Positions 5,898 through 6,559 of a stretch of DNA of 6,559 nt are shown here, piece by piece. Below the pieces are notes generated by a model. That model made no database searches. It was given only the letters and a program-made list of their open reading frames with translations, and was not told the DNA's origin. Each line of letters opens with the position of its first letter. Positions within the stretch are counted from its first letter, which is position 1. The position numbers were made by a program, and so were the translations under genes. Origin of the DNA: an uncultured Bacillota bacterium (GTDB lineage Bacteria > Bacillota_I > Bacilli_A > RFN20 > CAG-826); the NCBI GenBank assembly GCA_946612055.1, contig CAMOEH010000060.1:1-6559 (forward strand), in the 5' to 3' direction.

Positions 5898-6311
5898 TCA
5901 CTTCTTAGCCGCCAGTTGGCGGCTTTTTTCTAAATAGCCAATTAGTTCTTCCTGCGAAAGACCACGATCGAGCATAATCGTAATCCAGCTTTTTTTCGTC
6001 ATATGAAACGCGGGAAAGAAGATTTTTTCATCATACATCAAGGCAATGCTTTCGCGGTCAAAACGGATATTAACGAAAGCTTCTTTCGGATCGGCTGTGA
6101 AGCCGACGTTTTTGGTTCCGATCTTGGAGAGGAGAGCATACCATTTTTGATTATCTTTTCGCCTTAAAACAAAAAAGCCTTCTTCCTTGAATGGATTATC
6201 TCTTTCTTCGCCATAAGTTGCTTTAGCCCATTCTAAGATTTCTTTTTCTTGTTCGGATATTTCTAAGGGAGGGTGGACACACAAAGGAAGCAGAGACCAT
6301 CGTGCCTTCAT
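5898..6311 (-). CDS. YjbR/MmcQ-like protein, C-terminal domain (downstream part of a frameshifted gene)
   Basis: The stretch from about 6266 to 5901 encodes a YjbR/MmcQ-type domain, a CyaY-like fold often labelled DNA-binding although its biochemical role is not established. Recognisable parts are WAKATYGEERDNPF, DNQKWYALLSKIG, and the characteristic PAFHMTKKSWITIMLD near the C-terminus, then LSQEELIGYLEKSRQLA. The open frame begins at ATG 6311, but residues 1-14 (MKARWSLLPLCVHP) look non-native and the nearest AGGAG is 14 bases away, so this is probably not a true start. The N-terminal half of the same protein is in the overlapping frame to the right, and joining them needs a +1 shift near 6264-6276. 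The stop at 5898 abuts the mscS stop with no gap, and the 3' end contains the mscS terminator. Confidence 0.75.
   Translation of the reverse strand: MKARWSLLPLCVHPPLEISEQEKEILEWAKATYGEERDNPFKEEGFFVLRRKDNQKWYALLSKIGTKNVGFTADPKEAFVNIRFDRESIALMYDEKIFFPAFHMTKKSWITIMLDRGLSQEELIGYLEKSRQLAAKK
5907..5930 (+). terminator. Rho-independent terminator of the mscS unit
   Basis: AGCCGCC, loop AGTT, GGCGGCT form a perfect 7-bp GC-rich stem followed by six Ts (5924-5929), ten bases after the mscS stop. There is no T-run on the other side, so it works for rightward transcription only. It lies inside the coding sequence of the convergent YjbR-like gene and encodes part of its C-terminal SRQLAAKK. Confidence 0.9.
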
Positions 6312-6559
6312 AAGAAGCTTTCACGTCTCCTACGAAATTGCCATGGGCCTTATCAACGAGATGCAAAGTAAATAGATCACCTGTCACCGTATCGATCATG
6401 GAATCGTGCAAAATGCCTTCTTTATCAATAATTAAAGTAAGAAGCAAATCGCCTCCAGGCATTTTCTTATGGAAGGTGAGCAGGCCGTCTTCCTCGACAA
6501 ACCCCCACTCCTTTGCTTTGCTAATATCTAAAGGTCGATTTAAAAAAGAATCGTGCACG
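6223..6559 (-). CDS. YjbR/MmcQ-like protein, N-terminal domain (upstream part of a frameshifted gene, 5' end at window edge)
   Basis: This frame encodes the N-terminal domain found ahead of the YjbR domain in roughly 220-residue Bacillota proteins: a short helix (DISKAKEWGFVEEDG), beta strands (LLLTLIIDKEGILHDSMID, TGDLFTLHLVD), then GNFVGDVKASYEGTMVSASFVC. After about position 6264 the reading becomes a basic, unrelated tail (RNIRTRKRNLRMG) before the stop at 6223, while the expected continuation is in the neighbouring frame. GTG at 6558 could be the start, but the true start may lie a few codons outside the window. Joined with the downstream part it gives a protein of about 219 residues, near the usual family length. 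Promoter and ribosome binding site are outside the window. Confidence 0.7.
   Translation of the reverse strand, partial: VHDSFLNRPLDISKAKEWGFVEEDGLLTFHKKMPGGDLLLTLIIDKEGILHDSMIDTVTGDLFTLHLVDKAHGNFVGDVKASYEGTMVSASFVCPPSLRNIRTRKRNLRMG
6264..6276 (-). other. Probable frameshift site in the YjbR-like gene
   Basis: On the minus strand the frame with N-terminal homology reads CCA CCC TCC CTT AGA. Dropping one base in this C-rich stretch (for example giving CCA CCT CCC TTA GAA) joins it to the frame that continues LEISEQEKEILEW. The needed change is one extra base (+1) or a two-base loss. C-runs are a common site of both real indels and sequencing errors. CTT-AGA also resembles known +1 slippage sites such as the yeast Ty1 CTT-AGG-C, but that comparison is only suggestive. 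Confidence 0.6.

Noticed and set aside
6309..6311. ATG as an independent start for the C-terminal YjbR-like domain
   Set aside because: The nearest AGGAG is 14 bases away and the first 14 residues do not look like family sequence; a frameshifted longer gene explains the region better.

Overview
The window looks like chromosomal DNA of a Gram-positive-type bacterium, most likely an uncultured Bacillota member of the Bacilli/Erysipelotrichales/Mollicutes-related kind. The grounds are strong GGAGG-type ribosome binding sites, tightly packed genes, moderate AT content, TGA used as a stop, sigma-70-like promoters, and protein flavours seen in that phylum (Firmicute-type RnfC, two-domain YjbR-like protein). 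This placement is an inference; there is no rRNA or other marker gene here.

Left end, minus strand: the first 391 residues of RnfC, the peripheral NADH/FMN/Fe-S subunit of the Rnf ferredoxin:NAD+ oxidoreductase, running off the left edge. It has its own TATAAT promoter and a 14-bp palindrome at the expected transcription start. Upstream of it (1263-4085, minus strand) is a compact four-gene operon of proteins I do not recognise: a 130-aa acidic/aromatic protein, two small helical coiled-coil proteins (91 and 97 aa), and a 617-aa protein with an N-terminal coiled coil, a long helical cytoplasmic region and five C-terminal membrane spans. Gaps of 8, -4 and 2 bases imply translational coupling.

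A 160-bp divergent control region (4086-4245) drives this operon leftward and a second unit rightward. The rightward unit is a 172-aa single-pass membrane protein with a predicted leaderless start, followed two bases later by a 376-aa MscS-family mechanosensitive channel. A clear Rho-independent terminator closes that unit, and it lies inside the 3' coding end of the next, convergent gene.

Right end, minus strand: a two-domain YjbR/MmcQ-like protein split across two reading frames. The sequence implies a +1 shift near 6264-6276, from a real mutation, an assembly error or, less likely, recoding.

The candidate novel biology is the uncharacterised four-gene coiled-coil/membrane operon and the small membrane protein coupled to MscS. 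There are no tRNA or rRNA genes, CRISPR arrays or recognisable mobile elements, and no gene-free stretch exceeds 300 bases.
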